From NCBI GenBank assembly GCA_944389465.1, contig CALXML010000008.1, forward strand, positions 1 to 50,499: a stretch of 50,499 nucleotides of DNA, read 5' to 3'. The notes below the pieces were generated by a model. That model saw only the letters and a list, made by a program, of their open reading frames with translations, was not told the origin of the DNA and searched no databases. The DNA comes from an uncultured Alphaproteobacteria bacterium (GTDB lineage Bacteria; Pseudomonadota; Alphaproteobacteria; Rs-D84). Below are positions 43,061-50,499 of this stretch, in pieces; position 1 is the stretch's first letter; each line of letters opens with the position of its first letter. A program made the translations under genes and the position numbers.

Positions 43061-43137
43061 TGGTCGGGGCGAAAGGATTCGAACCTTCGACATCTTGCTC
43101 CCAAAGCAAGCACTCTACCAGACTGAGCTACGCCCCG
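43061..43137 (-). tRNA. tRNA-Pro (anticodon TGG)
   Basis: 77 nt on the minus strand. Acceptor CGGGGCG/CGCCCCG, anticodon stem TTGCT/AGCAA around loop TTGGGAG (anticodon TGG), T loop TTCGAAT, CCA encoded. It contains two TCGA sites. Confidence 0.93.
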
Positions 43138-43234
43138 AAACGAAGCCTATTATAACAGCATTTTTTCAAATTGCAAATTTTTATATTTATTTTATGCTTG
43201 TCTGAATTAAATAAAATTTTTACAATGTTGATAT

Positions 43235-44389
43235 ATGTTAAGGAAGTTTTTATTTTCAGTAATCTGTATTATCGCGCTGTCCTGTGTAAACGGGACGATG
43301 GCTGCCACGCGTGCATCGGATTATGTCAGTGAAAACACATACAACAATTTATACCCATATATGAACAATACCATGCGGACCAACCTGAATCCGGGGGTTA
43401 CACCATCACAATCAAACGCACAAATAAACGTATTGGCTCGCACTAAAAACACAAATTCATCAAACACACGTAACGTTGTTTCACGCAGTGCGACGACAAG
43501 CAACACCGCAACTGCACGCCGTGCCACAACAACATCTGCCGCGCCACGGGCGGCCACAACTGGCACATCTGTATCCGCGCGTGGGGCAACGAACGCGACC
43601 AACACACGTACCGCACGTGCGGCAACAAACGCCACGCCGACACGCAATGTATCACAACGCAGGGCAACATCTGGGACAACAACGGCACGCGCCGCCACAT
43701 CAAACAGAAATAATACCGCCCGTGTTGCCACATCCATTGCCCAACAAAGTGCCAGTCCAACCCGACGCGCCGTAACCCGTTCTGCAACAAACAGTACCAG
43801 AATGCAATCCGGCACATCGCGTTCATCCCGCGCGGACGGCAACGTATCAACCGCCCGCCAAACATCAACCGATGCTGTTTATACAACATCGGACGAAGCG
43901 GTATCATCTGCGCGTTGCATGGCGGATTATGTTGATTGTATGAACGATTATTGTGAACGTGCGGACACAGAATACAACCGCTGTTATTGCAGTTCACAAT
44001 TGGCACAAATTGATTCCATGTATCAGCCTGCAATTGACAGTTTAATAAAAGAAATTTTAACAATTCGTAATGAAAGTTATTGGACCGCCGAAGAAATGGA
44101 TGAATACTGGATGGAAACAGTCGGCCAATACACTGGTGGAAATTCTTGGGCCAATCTAGAAGATGCGCTGGACATTGACTGGGCCGGCACAGAAAGCCGC
44201 GTTCGCGGACAACAGGCATTTGCCATGGGTCATCAATATTGCGTGCAACATCTGCGTGGATGTTCATATATGCAAACGAATATGCGCGATGCATACCGTT
44301 CTGAAATCGCCCGTGACTGTGCCGCATATGAAACTTCACTACAAAAATTAAAAAATGCTGCTGAAAGTATAGTAGAGGCATATAAATGA
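43235..44389 (+). CDS. Secreted Thr/Ala/Arg-rich protein, paralogue of the 2.2-kb gene
   Basis: A 384-aa exported protein. A signal peptide (MLRKFLFSVICIIALSCVNG ... MAA) is followed by a disordered Thr/Ala/Arg/Asn-rich region (about residues 60-215) with SRSATT, RAATN and similar units. A C-terminal helical domain opens CMADYVDCMNDYCERADTEY and CYCSS, and ends CVQHLRGCSYM ... RDCAAY. The 915-aa protein at 2225-4972 has the same low-complexity composition and CxxxYxxCMDxxCE domain. No ribosome site is evident at the ATG. The arginase-family gene starts inside its last codons (ATGA overlap). Confidence 0.82.
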   Translation: MLRKFLFSVICIIALSCVNGTMAATRASDYVSENTYNNLYPYMNNTMRTNLNPGVTPSQSNAQINVLARTKNTNSSNTRNVVSRSATTSNTATARRATTTSAAPRAATTGTSVSARGATNATNTRTARAATNATPTRNVSQRRATSGTTTARAATSNRNNTARVATSIAQQSASPTRRAVTRSATNSTRMQSGTSRSSRADGNVSTARQTSTDAVYTTSDEAVSSARCMADYVDCMNDYCERADTEYNRCYCSSQLAQIDSMYQPAIDSLIKEILTIRNESYWTAEEMDEYWMETVGQYTGGNSWANLEDALDIDWAGTESRVRGQQAFAMGHQYCVQHLRGCSYMQTNMRDAYRSEIARDCAAYETSLQKLKNAAESIVEAYK

Positions 44390-45231
44390 AAAACATAATG
44401 GGCATAGAATATGGCCGTTCTGCAACGGCCAAAATTGTTACGCACGGCGGACCGGCGTTGGCACCTGCGGCTGTAAAGGAAATGTACCCAGATGCAGATT
44501 GGACAACTGTTGTTGCCGACCCGTACGATGCCAACCTGTGTGCCACAGACAGGTTTGGTGACTGTTTCCAAATTCAAAAGAAAATTGTTGCCGCCACACC
44601 ATTTGAACATCACATAATGATTGGGGGCGACCATTCTGTAAACTTTGGCCATTTCACAGCATTGGCGAATCGGTTACCGAACGAAGATTTATGCCTGATA
44701 TACATTGATGCACATTTGGATATACACACGCCCGAATCTTCACAGGCCGAAGCATCCGGCGCACCACACGGCACAAACGTTCGCGCATTATTGGGCGATG
44801 GTGACCAACGTTGGTTATCATTACAAATGCAGCGTCCTGCACTGCGCCCAGAAAATATTTTTTATTTGGGCACACGTTCATACGAACCATCTGAAATAAA
44901 TTTTGTTACCCAGAAAAATATTTATACACGCAGTGCTGACGATTTAAAAACTGTTGACGCCTGTATTTATGCAGCCGATGAAATAAAGCGCAAAATTGGT
45001 GACCGCCAATATGTTGTGTCATTTGATTTTGACGCCATTGACCCGCAAATATTCCGCGATGTGTTGGTGCCTGAACCAAATGGATTAACACTGGACGCGG
45101 CCGAATATTTTATTCGCACATTTGCACCCGACGCACACAGTTTTGAATTTGTGGAATACGCCCCAACTGGCGACGTGCGCAGTGCGGACATAGTAAAAAA
45201 ATTGGTCGGAATCACATTGGACGCAGACTAA
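44386..45231 (+). CDS. Arginase/agmatinase-family ureohydrolase
   Basis: A 281-aa cytoplasmic enzyme with the binuclear manganese site of ureohydrolases: GGDHSVNFGH, YIDAHLDIHTP and SFDFDAIDPQ. A substrate loop (SGAPHGTNVRAL) lies between. Members hydrolyse guanidino compounds (arginine, agmatine, guanidinobutyrate, formiminoglutamate); the sequence does not tell me which. Its start overlaps the upstream secreted-protein stop by 4 nt (ATGA), implying coupled translation, a surprising partnership. The end overlaps the convergent lipoprotein gene by 4 nt. Confidence 0.88.
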   Translation: MKNIMGIEYGRSATAKIVTHGGPALAPAAVKEMYPDADWTTVVADPYDANLCATDRFGDCFQIQKKIVAATPFEHHIMIGGDHSVNFGHFTALANRLPNEDLCLIYIDAHLDIHTPESSQAEASGAPHGTNVRALLGDGDQRWLSLQMQRPALRPENIFYLGTRSYEPSEINFVTQKNIYTRSADDLKTVDACIYAADEIKRKIGDRQYVVSFDFDAIDPQIFRDVLVPEPNGLTLDAAEYFIRTFAPDAHSFEFVEYAPTGDVRSADIVKKLVGITLDAD

Positions 45232-45422
45232 AATTCACCCAATTCATCACATAATAAATTATGCCGATAAATATTACGGGCCAAATCATCACTGATTATT
45301 TCCCAATCAGATGCACGCCCGTAAATCGGCACACATGGCACACATACATTATTCTGCAATGGTGTATTTTTCGCGCAAGATGCGACGAATATCGCACACC
45401 CCAGTATTAACAACTTTTTCAT
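45228..45422 (-). CDS. Small lipoprotein, o-spanin-like
   Basis: A 64-aa protein with a lipoprotein signal (MKKLLILGCAIFVASC; lipobox VASC). The mature part is short with CVPCVP and a final Cys. Its first 74 nt overlap the 3' end of the preceding gene in another reading frame. This nested arrangement of a small lipoprotein within a bitopic membrane protein gene is that of phage Rz/Rz1 spanins. A host lipoprotein unrelated to lysis is the alternative. Confidence 0.6.
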   Translation of the reverse strand: MKKLLILGCAIFVASCAKNTPLQNNVCVPCVPIYGRASDWEIISDDLARNIYRHNLLCDELGEF

Positions 45423-45579
45423 TTACACTGCCCATTTGTTCAATAATTATACGCTGTTGCGACGCACTGGATTCATTAATCAGCGCATTACATTTTTGCC
45501 GCGCAACCTGCCCGCCTGCCCAATATGCGAACAAAATAACCGCGACAAATCCCAAAAGTAAAAATAAATATTTTTTCAT
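45349..45579 (-). CDS. Small bitopic membrane protein, i-spanin-like
   Basis: A 76-aa protein from the ATG at 45579 (GGGGACAGG upstream): one N-terminal membrane helix (YLFLLLGFVAVILFAYWAGG), then a helical periplasmic part with two Cys, ending DIRRILREKYTIAE. Size, topology and the overlapping lipoprotein gene resemble phage inner-membrane spanins. A terminator-like hairpin separates it from the upstream 861-aa gene. No other phage gene is nearby. Confidence 0.6.
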   Translation of the reverse strand: MKKYLFLLLGFVAVILFAYWAGGQVARQKCNALINESSASQQRIIIEQMGSVNEKVVNTGVCDIRRILREKYTIAE

Positions 45580-45591
45580 CCTGTCCCCATT

Positions 45592-45613
45592 AAAAACGGG
45601 GCAAAATGCCCCG
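45592..45613 (-). terminator. Rho-independent terminator or attenuator
   Basis: CGGGGC (45597-45602) / GCCCCG (45608-45613), followed on the minus strand by five T. It lies between the 861-aa gene and the spanin-like pair, just before their ribosome site. Confidence 0.65.
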
Positions 45614-45634
45614 CATATAAATATACAATATAAT

Positions 45635-48220
45635 TTATTCACACCATGAACTTGTCCCGCCCTTTTGGTACAGTTCATCACACAAATCAGATAATTTTTC
45701 CATGGATTCAGCATACTCACGCCGTTCTGTTTCAGACATTTGTGAATATAATAACTCTATTTCATCCAACGATTTCTGTCCCATAACTTTACCACCAATC
45801 AGGCGGTTACCGAACAATTCCATAATGCCAACACCCAATCCGGCACCACCAACAGCACCACCCACACTGGCCCATACGCGTCCTGATTTACGTGCATCCA
45901 ACGCCCGTTTACGCAAAGTATCACGATTTGTCCACGCGCCACACGTAATTCTTTGTCCCACCATAAACCAGCGCGATGGAATATCAGATACTTTTATTTT
46001 GATATTGTCAGATTCAATATCAACACGCACCCAACAAGCATTATTTTGTGGGTTATTCACGTCTTCTATCATACGCGCATAATCAGTTCCATCACTGTTT
46101 TGTGCGGCCCACACAAACACATTGCCATATCCGACATTATTACCAACACATCCATCTTTATCAACCGCACCATTTATTGTAAACACATCATCAAAGTCAG
46201 CAATTTTTTCACCATCTATGGCACATCCCAATTCTTCAAAACCGGTTTCAATATGCTTGTCTTTAACAATCTTGTTCACAACCAAACCACCAACCGTCCC
46301 CAGCGCAACCCCAGCAATAGAATCAGACAACAAACGCGACGTATTGAATTTCCCTTCTGCATTTTTCCATACAGAAACCTTGTCATCAGCATGCGCATCT
46401 TCTATATCCTGAATCTTGCCGGCATATCTGTTAATTTGCGATTGCAAATTTGCAATTTCAGTTGCGGCCTGTTGCTGAGCAGATTGCGCGGCACGTTGCG
46501 ATAAAATCTGTTGCATTTGTGTCGTCGGCATACACACACCTTCAAATACAATATACCCTGTAACACCACGTTCACATTCATTACGTGTATCCGTGCCTAC
46601 AAAACATTTTGCGTTTTCACCAGTGCCCTCTAAACGATAACCATCTTTACACGCAGTCGGCACACAGTCATCAATAGTTTGGTTATATACCGCCGCGGTT
46701 GCATTTAATCTGTCCAATGTTGCATTACTGCACGCAATAACGACAACCTCGTCCAATTCACCGCCAAAGACAACATCATTCGCAATACATTGCAAATCAG
46801 TTTTATTTCCATCAATAATATTCAAATGACTATTCGCATCAGTGCAATATGTTGATGCCACACACCAACCCTGTGATGCCCCAGATGAATTTACCACCAA
46901 ATAAGTCCCATTTTGACACGCGGTCGCGGCACACACCACCCCAATACCATTATCAATATAAGTACCGGCCGTGGCATATTGTGGTAAATCAGCAGGCTCA
47001 CAATTTGTGCCAATTACATTATTTTTAATCACCCCGTTTACACCTCCACTGCCACCGGATGATTTTGCCCCATCATTATCGGCAACGCATTTTCCACCAA
47101 CACGTGTATATCCCGCATCCGCGCATTCCCACATCCAACAAAATCCAACATTTGCGTCATTGGCGGCATATAATTGTATATGTGTTTCTTCCTGATTTTC
47201 CGGCACAGAATACCCCGGACATAAACCAATCTCGGTATTTGCAGACCAATGGTCATCCAAAAAGCGGCCCTTTAACCATGGTTGTTCTTCCTTATATTCT
47301 TTCTTGCCTTGGACACAGTAACGAACATATGGAAATTCAGCAAACATTTTGTCCCCTATTTCGGCGCGATATGCATCAATATTACTTAATTTTGAAATAT
47401 TACAGCATGCATAAATCCCCAACACTGGGTCACGTTCGCAATCAGTTTCGGAAAACATTTCTGCACCCGCCCCCAATGTGCCAACAACCGAACCAACCAA
47501 CAATGCACCACCATATGCAATCTGGCCACCAACAGGAATTGCATTAACAAATGCGGCGGCACCTGCGGCAAAACTGGCACCCGATAAAGCACCTGCACCA
47601 ACATCACCCCATGTGGCTTTGTCCGTTCCTGCAACACTTTCATACAATCCGACGCCACCGCCAACCATACCCAAAACACCCAACGCAGCACCACCAACAT
47701 TCACGCGCGACGCCGCAGATGCACCAGATGTACCACCACTATTACCACCGCCACCGGTACTGCCACCAGAGCCAGTGTTACCACCAGAACCGCCGCCAGC
47801 ACCCCCAGTGGCATTACCACCCGTTGTTGCTGGCAAATTTGAACCACCGCCCGTTGTTGTAACAGCGGTCCCAGCAGAACCACCAGTAATCTGGCGTGGC
47901 ACCGAACCACCACCAGTCAACTGGCGTGACGTTGGAACGGTTGTATTGGATGTGGTTGTACCAGTTCCAGCCCCAGTCCCCATTCCACCAGTGGTGGTGA
48001 CCGTACTGGTACGCCAATTTATTTTCTGACCATTTTTAGCATAAATATCAGCAACTTTCTGTGCCTGTGCCCGTGTACCAACATTTCCAATAATATTGCC
48101 GGACGAATCTTGGATTCTGAAACCTGAACCAGTGGAAAAAATATCAATATCAGCCCACGCCCCTGTAAATATCATAAACAAAAACATACCGACAAAAAAA
48201 CCGACGTTTGTTTTCGGCAT
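45635..48220 (-). CDS. Large secreted Gly-rich and Cys-rich protein
   Basis: An 861-aa exported protein of unknown function. The chosen ATG at 48220 opens MPKTNVGFFVGMFLFMIFTG with cleavage after AWA. Then come a Thr/Gly linker (about residues 60-180; runs of GGG, TGG, GSGG) and hydrophobic Gly/Ala-rich segments (GGAALGVLGMVGGGVGLY; ALLVGSVVGTLGAGAEMF) that could insert in a membrane. A central Cys-rich part follows, then a coiled coil (QRAAQSAQQQAATEIANLQSQINRY), another Gly-rich hydrophobic hairpin and a helical C-terminus ending SSWCE. It is the last big gene before the spanin-like pair. Surface structure or secreted effector are possibilities only. Confidence 0.8.
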   Translation of the reverse strand: MPKTNVGFFVGMFLFMIFTGAWADIDIFSTGSGFRIQDSSGNIIGNVGTRAQAQKVADIYAKNGQKINWRTSTVTTTGGMGTGAGTGTTTSNTTVPTSRQLTGGGSVPRQITGGSAGTAVTTTGGGSNLPATTGGNATGGAGGGSGGNTGSGGSTGGGGNSGGTSGASAASRVNVGGAALGVLGMVGGGVGLYESVAGTDKATWGDVGAGALSGASFAAGAAAFVNAIPVGGQIAYGGALLVGSVVGTLGAGAEMFSETDCERDPVLGIYACCNISKLSNIDAYRAEIGDKMFAEFPYVRYCVQGKKEYKEEQPWLKGRFLDDHWSANTEIGLCPGYSVPENQEETHIQLYAANDANVGFCWMWECADAGYTRVGGKCVADNDGAKSSGGSGGVNGVIKNNVIGTNCEPADLPQYATAGTYIDNGIGVVCAATACQNGTYLVVNSSGASQGWCVASTYCTDANSHLNIIDGNKTDLQCIANDVVFGGELDEVVVIACSNATLDRLNATAAVYNQTIDDCVPTACKDGYRLEGTGENAKCFVGTDTRNECERGVTGYIVFEGVCMPTTQMQQILSQRAAQSAQQQAATEIANLQSQINRYAGKIQDIEDAHADDKVSVWKNAEGKFNTSRLLSDSIAGVALGTVGGLVVNKIVKDKHIETGFEELGCAIDGEKIADFDDVFTINGAVDKDGCVGNNVGYGNVFVWAAQNSDGTDYARMIEDVNNPQNNACWVRVDIESDNIKIKVSDIPSRWFMVGQRITCGAWTNRDTLRKRALDARKSGRVWASVGGAVGGAGLGVGIMELFGNRLIGGKVMGQKSLDEIELLYSQMSETERREYAESMEKLSDLCDELYQKGGTSSWCE

Positions 48221-48265
48221 AATACAAGTGGGAAATGCATGCAAATTTACGGGCAATCAGCAAAT

Positions 48266-48306
48266 AAAAAAATGCCGTCTAAAATCGTCCCTTTAAATTC
48301 GGCATC
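48266..48306 (-). terminator. Hairpin with T run upstream of the 861-aa gene
   Basis: ATGCCG (complement of 48300-48305) / CGGCAT (complement of 48272-48277) with a long loop, then six T on the minus strand, 45 nt before the gene. It could be a second rho terminator or a leader attenuator. Confidence 0.5.
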
Positions 48307-48346
48307 TTATTTGAATATATACTATCACATTTTTCAATATATTACA

Positions 48347-48378
48347 ATAATAAATCCCGCCGCTGCGGGATTTATTAT
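48347..48378 (-). terminator. Rho-independent terminator of rho
   Basis: A 14-bp stem ATAATAAATCCCGC (48347-48360) / GCGGGATTTATTAT (48365-48378), 4-nt loop, T-rich tail. Confidence 0.8.
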
Positions 48379-48394
48379 ACATATTATGCACCAC

Positions 48395-49663
48395 TTACTG
48401 ATTCATTGATGAAAAGAAATCATCATTTGTTTTTGTTAAACGCAATTTATCCAACAAAAACTCCATCGCCTCCAGCGTGCCCATTGGATTAATTATACGG
48501 CGCAGAACATACATTTTTGACAATGTATCTTTGCCAACCAATAAATCTTCCTTGCGCGTGCCAGATTTGGTTATATCAATCGCCGGATACACACGTTTAT
48601 CAGACAATTTTCTGTCTAAAATAATTTCGCTGTTACCCGTACCTTTAAACTCTTCAAAAATAACTTCGTCCATTTTTGAACCAGTATCAACCAACGCGGT
48701 TGCTATTATGGTTAATGAACCACCGCCCTCTATATTACGCGCCGCACCAAAGAAACGCTTTGGACGTTGCAACGCATATGCATCAACACCACCGGTTAAC
48801 ACCTTGCCACTGGATGGAACAACGGTATTATACGCACGTCCCAAACGGGTAATTGAATCCAACAGAATAACAACGTCTTGGCCGGCCTCTACCAAACGTT
48901 TGGCCTTTTCAATAACCATTTCAGCCACCTGAATATGACGCGCGGCCGGTTCATCAAACGTTGATGATATAACTTCGCCCTTTACACTGCGCTGCATATC
49001 AGTAACTTCCTCGGGTCGTTCATCAATCAATAAAACAATCAGTTTTACATCTGGATAATTGGTCGCAATTGAATGCGCAATATTTTGCAGCATAACAGTT
49101 TTACCCGTACGCGGTGGCGCAACAATCAAACTGCGCTGGCCCTTGCCTGTGGGCGCAATCAGGTCAATTACACGTGCGGACAAACTGCGCCCTTTGTCTT
49201 TGTCACCTACGACCTCCATCTTTAACATTTCGTCTGGATACAATGGGGTCATATCATCAAAAGACACACGATGACGCAATTTATCAGGTTCGCCCCCATT
49301 AACGCGTTCAATTGTTTCCAACGCAAAATAGCGTTCGGATTCGTTTTGGGGTGCTTGGATTTGCCCCTCTATATAATCGCCCGTTTTCAGACCATATTTT
49401 TTGATCAATGCCGGCGATACGTATAAATCATCTGGACCTGCCAAATAATTACTTTCCGGTGCACGCAGGAAACCAAAACCATCCTGCATACGTTCCAATA
49501 CACCATCACCAATTAATGTAACCTTTTTATCAGCCGCAAATACGCGCATAACCGCAAAACGTAATTGTTGCACGTTTAATTGCGCTGGGTTTTCAATACC
49601 CATATCTTCGGCCATTTTTAATAATTGCTGGGGCGATTTAGCCTTTAATTCATTAATATGCAT
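48395..49663 (-). CDS. rho: Transcription termination factor Rho
   Basis: Hexameric RNA helicase that ends transcription at non-coding RNA. 422 aa from the ATG at 49663 ([20 protein letters not shown]), with AAGGA upstream; an upstream frame to 49873 is non-conserved. Features: N-terminal helical domain, cold-shock-like RNA-binding region ([14 protein letters not shown]), Walker [11 protein letters not shown], Walker B with [13 protein letters not shown], and the R-loop [12 protein letters not shown]. Own promoter at 49725-49753. Confidence 0.97.
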   Translation of the reverse strand: MHINELKAKSPQQLLKMAEDMGIENPAQLNVQQLRFAVMRVFAADKKVTLIGDGVLERMQDGFGFLRAPESNYLAGPDDLYVSPALIKKYGLKTGDYIEGQIQAPQNESERYFALETIERVNGGEPDKLRHRVSFDDMTPLYPDEMLKMEVVGDKDKGRSLSARVIDLIAPTGKGQRSLIVAPPRTGKTVMLQNIAHSIATNYPDVKLIVLLIDERPEEVTDMQRSVKGEVISSTFDEPAARHIQVAEMVIEKAKRLVEAGQDVVILLDSITRLGRAYNTVVPSSGKVLTGGVDAYALQRPKRFFGAARNIEGGGSLTIIATALVDTGSKMDEVIFEEFKGTGNSEIILDRKLSDKRVYPAIDITKSGTRKEDLLVGKDTLSKMYVLRRIINPMGTLEAMEFLLDKLRLTKTNDDFFSSMNQ

Positions 49664-49724
49664 AAAAAATCCTTTTGTGGGAATGATGGTCACAGACGCG
49701 TGCCATCCTTGATTGACGCAACAT

Positions 49725-49753
49725 ATTATACACATTTTTTGACAAAAAGTCAA
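49725..49753 (-). promoter_or_regulatory. Promoter of rho
   Basis: Minus strand TTGACT (49753-49748), 17-nt spacer, perfect TATAAT (49730-49725), about 60 nt before the ATG. Confidence 0.75.
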
Positions 49754-49795
49754 GTACAGCAAAAAAATCATATACCATCTGCATCGTGATTTTCC

Positions 49796-49824
49796 TTGCA
49801 TTTTGCGGTTTTTCTTGCTCAAAT
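49796..49824 (+). promoter_or_regulatory. Probable promoter of ssb
   Basis: TTGCAT (49796-49801), 17-nt spacer, TCAAAT (49819-49824), 29 nt before the ATG. The -35 is the same TTGCAT used by leaders Y-B, Y-C and Y-D. Confidence 0.45.
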
Positions 49825-49853
49825 TAAAGTAAGACAAAACGAAAGGACAAAAA

Positions 49854-50318
49854 ATGGCAGGCAGCATAAACAAAGTTATCTTGGTTGGTAACGTGGGTCA
49901 GGACCCACAGGTTCGCACAATGCAAAACGGACAAAAGGTGGTCAGTTTTTCATTGGCAACATCTGACCGTTGGCGCGACAGACAAACCGGTGAACAAAAG
50001 GAACAAACCGAATGGCATCGCATAGTTGTCTTTAATTCTAATCTGGCCGAGGTTGCCGAACGTATGTTACAAAAGGGAACCAAATTGTATATAGAGGGCT
50101 CTTTGCGTACACGTAAATGGCAAAACCAACAGGGTGCGGACGTTTATACAACCGAAGTTGTTTTAAATCAATTTGCGGGACAAATGGTAATATTGGCCGG
50201 CGCAAAAAGTTTGGACGGCACATCATCGGGTGGCGATTATGGCCAACCTGCATCCCAGCCATCTGCCCCACGTGAAGAAATGTCCGTCGCCGACATTGGT
50301 GATGACATTCCATTTTAA
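49854..50318 (+). CDS. ssb: Single-stranded DNA-binding protein
   Basis: Coats single-stranded DNA during replication and repair. 154 aa: an OB fold ([19 protein letters not shown] ... [20 protein letters not shown] ... [14 protein letters not shown]), a short flexible Gly/Ser/Gln-rich tail, and the acidic C-terminal tip DDIPF that recruits partner proteins. The ATG follows an AAAGGA site. Divergent from rho. Confidence 0.96.
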   Translation: MAGSINKVILVGNVGQDPQVRTMQNGQKVVSFSLATSDRWRDRQTGEQKEQTEWHRIVVFNSNLAEVAERMLQKGTKLYIEGSLRTRKWQNQQGADVYTTEVVLNQFAGQMVILAGAKSLDGTSSGGDYGQPASQPSAPREEMSVADIGDDIPF

Positions 50319-50347
50319 TGGAATGGCGTCACCACGGTGATGAATCC

Positions 50348-50499
50348 GAGTATATGAAAACAAGCGTCAGCGCAGTTTGAATAACTACGAGGATACCCGC
50401 AGGCGTAAGCCGAGGGAATAAAGAGTATATGAAAACAAGCGTCAGCGCAGTTTGAATAACTACGAGGATACCCGCAGGCGTAAGCCGAGGGAATAAAGA
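50348..50499. repeat. 75-bp tandem direct repeat, runs off the window end
   Basis: Two identical 75-bp units (50348-50422 and 50423-50497) with no spacer, and the first two bases of a third at the window edge. The unit contains GAGTATATGAAAACAAGC and GCGTAAGCCGAGGGAATAAA. No unique spacers, so not CRISPR. Composition is richer in G and C than the coding sequence nearby. Copy number beyond the window is unknown. Confidence 0.85.

Noticed and set aside
47478-48029. 183-aa Pro-rich plus-strand open frame
   Set aside because: It is the antisense of the Gly/Thr-rich linker of the 861-aa gene; Gly codons read backwards give Pro. No start signal or motif.
45228-48220. Prophage remnant around the spanin-like pair
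   Set aside because: No capsid, tail, portal, integrase, holin or lysin gene is present, and flanking genes are housekeeping.
50348-50499. Possible CRISPR array at the window end
   Set aside because: The 75-bp units are directly adjacent and identical, with no variable spacers and no cas genes nearby.

Overview
The window looks like a piece of chromosome from an uncultured, Gram-negative, probably gut- or host-associated alphaproteobacterium. The evidence is the lipid A genes lpxA and lpxB, an autotransporter-like outer-membrane barrel, many signal peptides ending in A-x-A, a RodZ-like protein, TlyA, TspO and bactofilin. Coding sequence is moderately AT-rich and uses the standard code. I cannot name the species from sequence alone. 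All assignments come from reading motifs; no database search was run.

Layout. 1-2.1 kb: a TaqI-like type II restriction-modification pair, convergent and overlapping, lies between tRNA-Ala(CGC) and tRNA-Leu(TAA). 2.2-5 kb: a large secreted Thr/Ala/Arg-rich protein. 5-8.1 kb (minus strand): lpxB, lpxA and a polytopic membrane protein. 8.1-10.9 kb (plus strand): a tRNA-modification-type methyltransferase, an M23 peptidase, a bactofilin and rpiB. 10.9-25.9 kb: an accessory zone of small secreted cysteine-rich proteins, interrupted by housekeeping blocks (leuS, tlyA; mscL, aroK; an outer-membrane barrel) and by about 1.9 kb with no credible gene. 26-39 kb: mostly minus-strand housekeeping genes (prfA, hisS, a YgjP-type peptidase, tkt, rlmE, a stand-alone SRP M-domain protein, uvrA, rodZ, dusB, tspO), with rnhA and an FtsB-like gene on the plus strand. 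39-43 kb: a small secreted protein, tRNA-Arg, an HdeD-type protein, rfbC, rfbD, a TraB/ChaN-like protein and tRNA-Pro. 43-50 kb: a second Thr/Ala/Arg-rich secreted protein coupled to an arginase-family enzyme, a spanin-like overlapping pair, an 861-residue secreted Gly/Cys-rich protein, rho, ssb, and a 75-bp tandem repeat that runs off the window end.

The most interesting signal is two families of repeated leader sequences in front of the secreted-protein genes. Family Y (five copies: 12039-12318 +, 17292-17536 -, 23684-23958 -, 24859-25120 +, 39489-39694 -) looks like a structured RNA of about 200-260 nt. Four copies carry a TTGCAT/TTGTAT-N17-TATTAT-type promoter. A 5' hairpin, a long-range helix and a CTCCTGA-type helix all keep pairing through compensatory base changes. 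Each copy ends in an intrinsic terminator, and in three copies the upstream arm can also pair with the ribosome-binding site of the gene. Family X (10908-11060 +, 16305-16450 +, 24622-24802 -, a diverged copy at 20329-20460 -, and a doubtful one before uvrA) carries a promoter, a terminator hairpin and a downstream complementary strand that would open it. The same two-gene secreted cassette sits behind an X leader at 16.5 kb and behind a Y leader at 23.7 kb. I recognise neither as a known riboswitch.

Other notable points: TCGA (the predicted target of the R-M system) and GATC are each nearly absent from the window by manual count. There is a peritrophin-A-like chitin-binding domain in a frameshifted secreted gene. 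An 8-G tract puts one secreted gene out of frame. MscL carries a zinc-ribbon tail. The Ffh M domain occurs without its GTPase.
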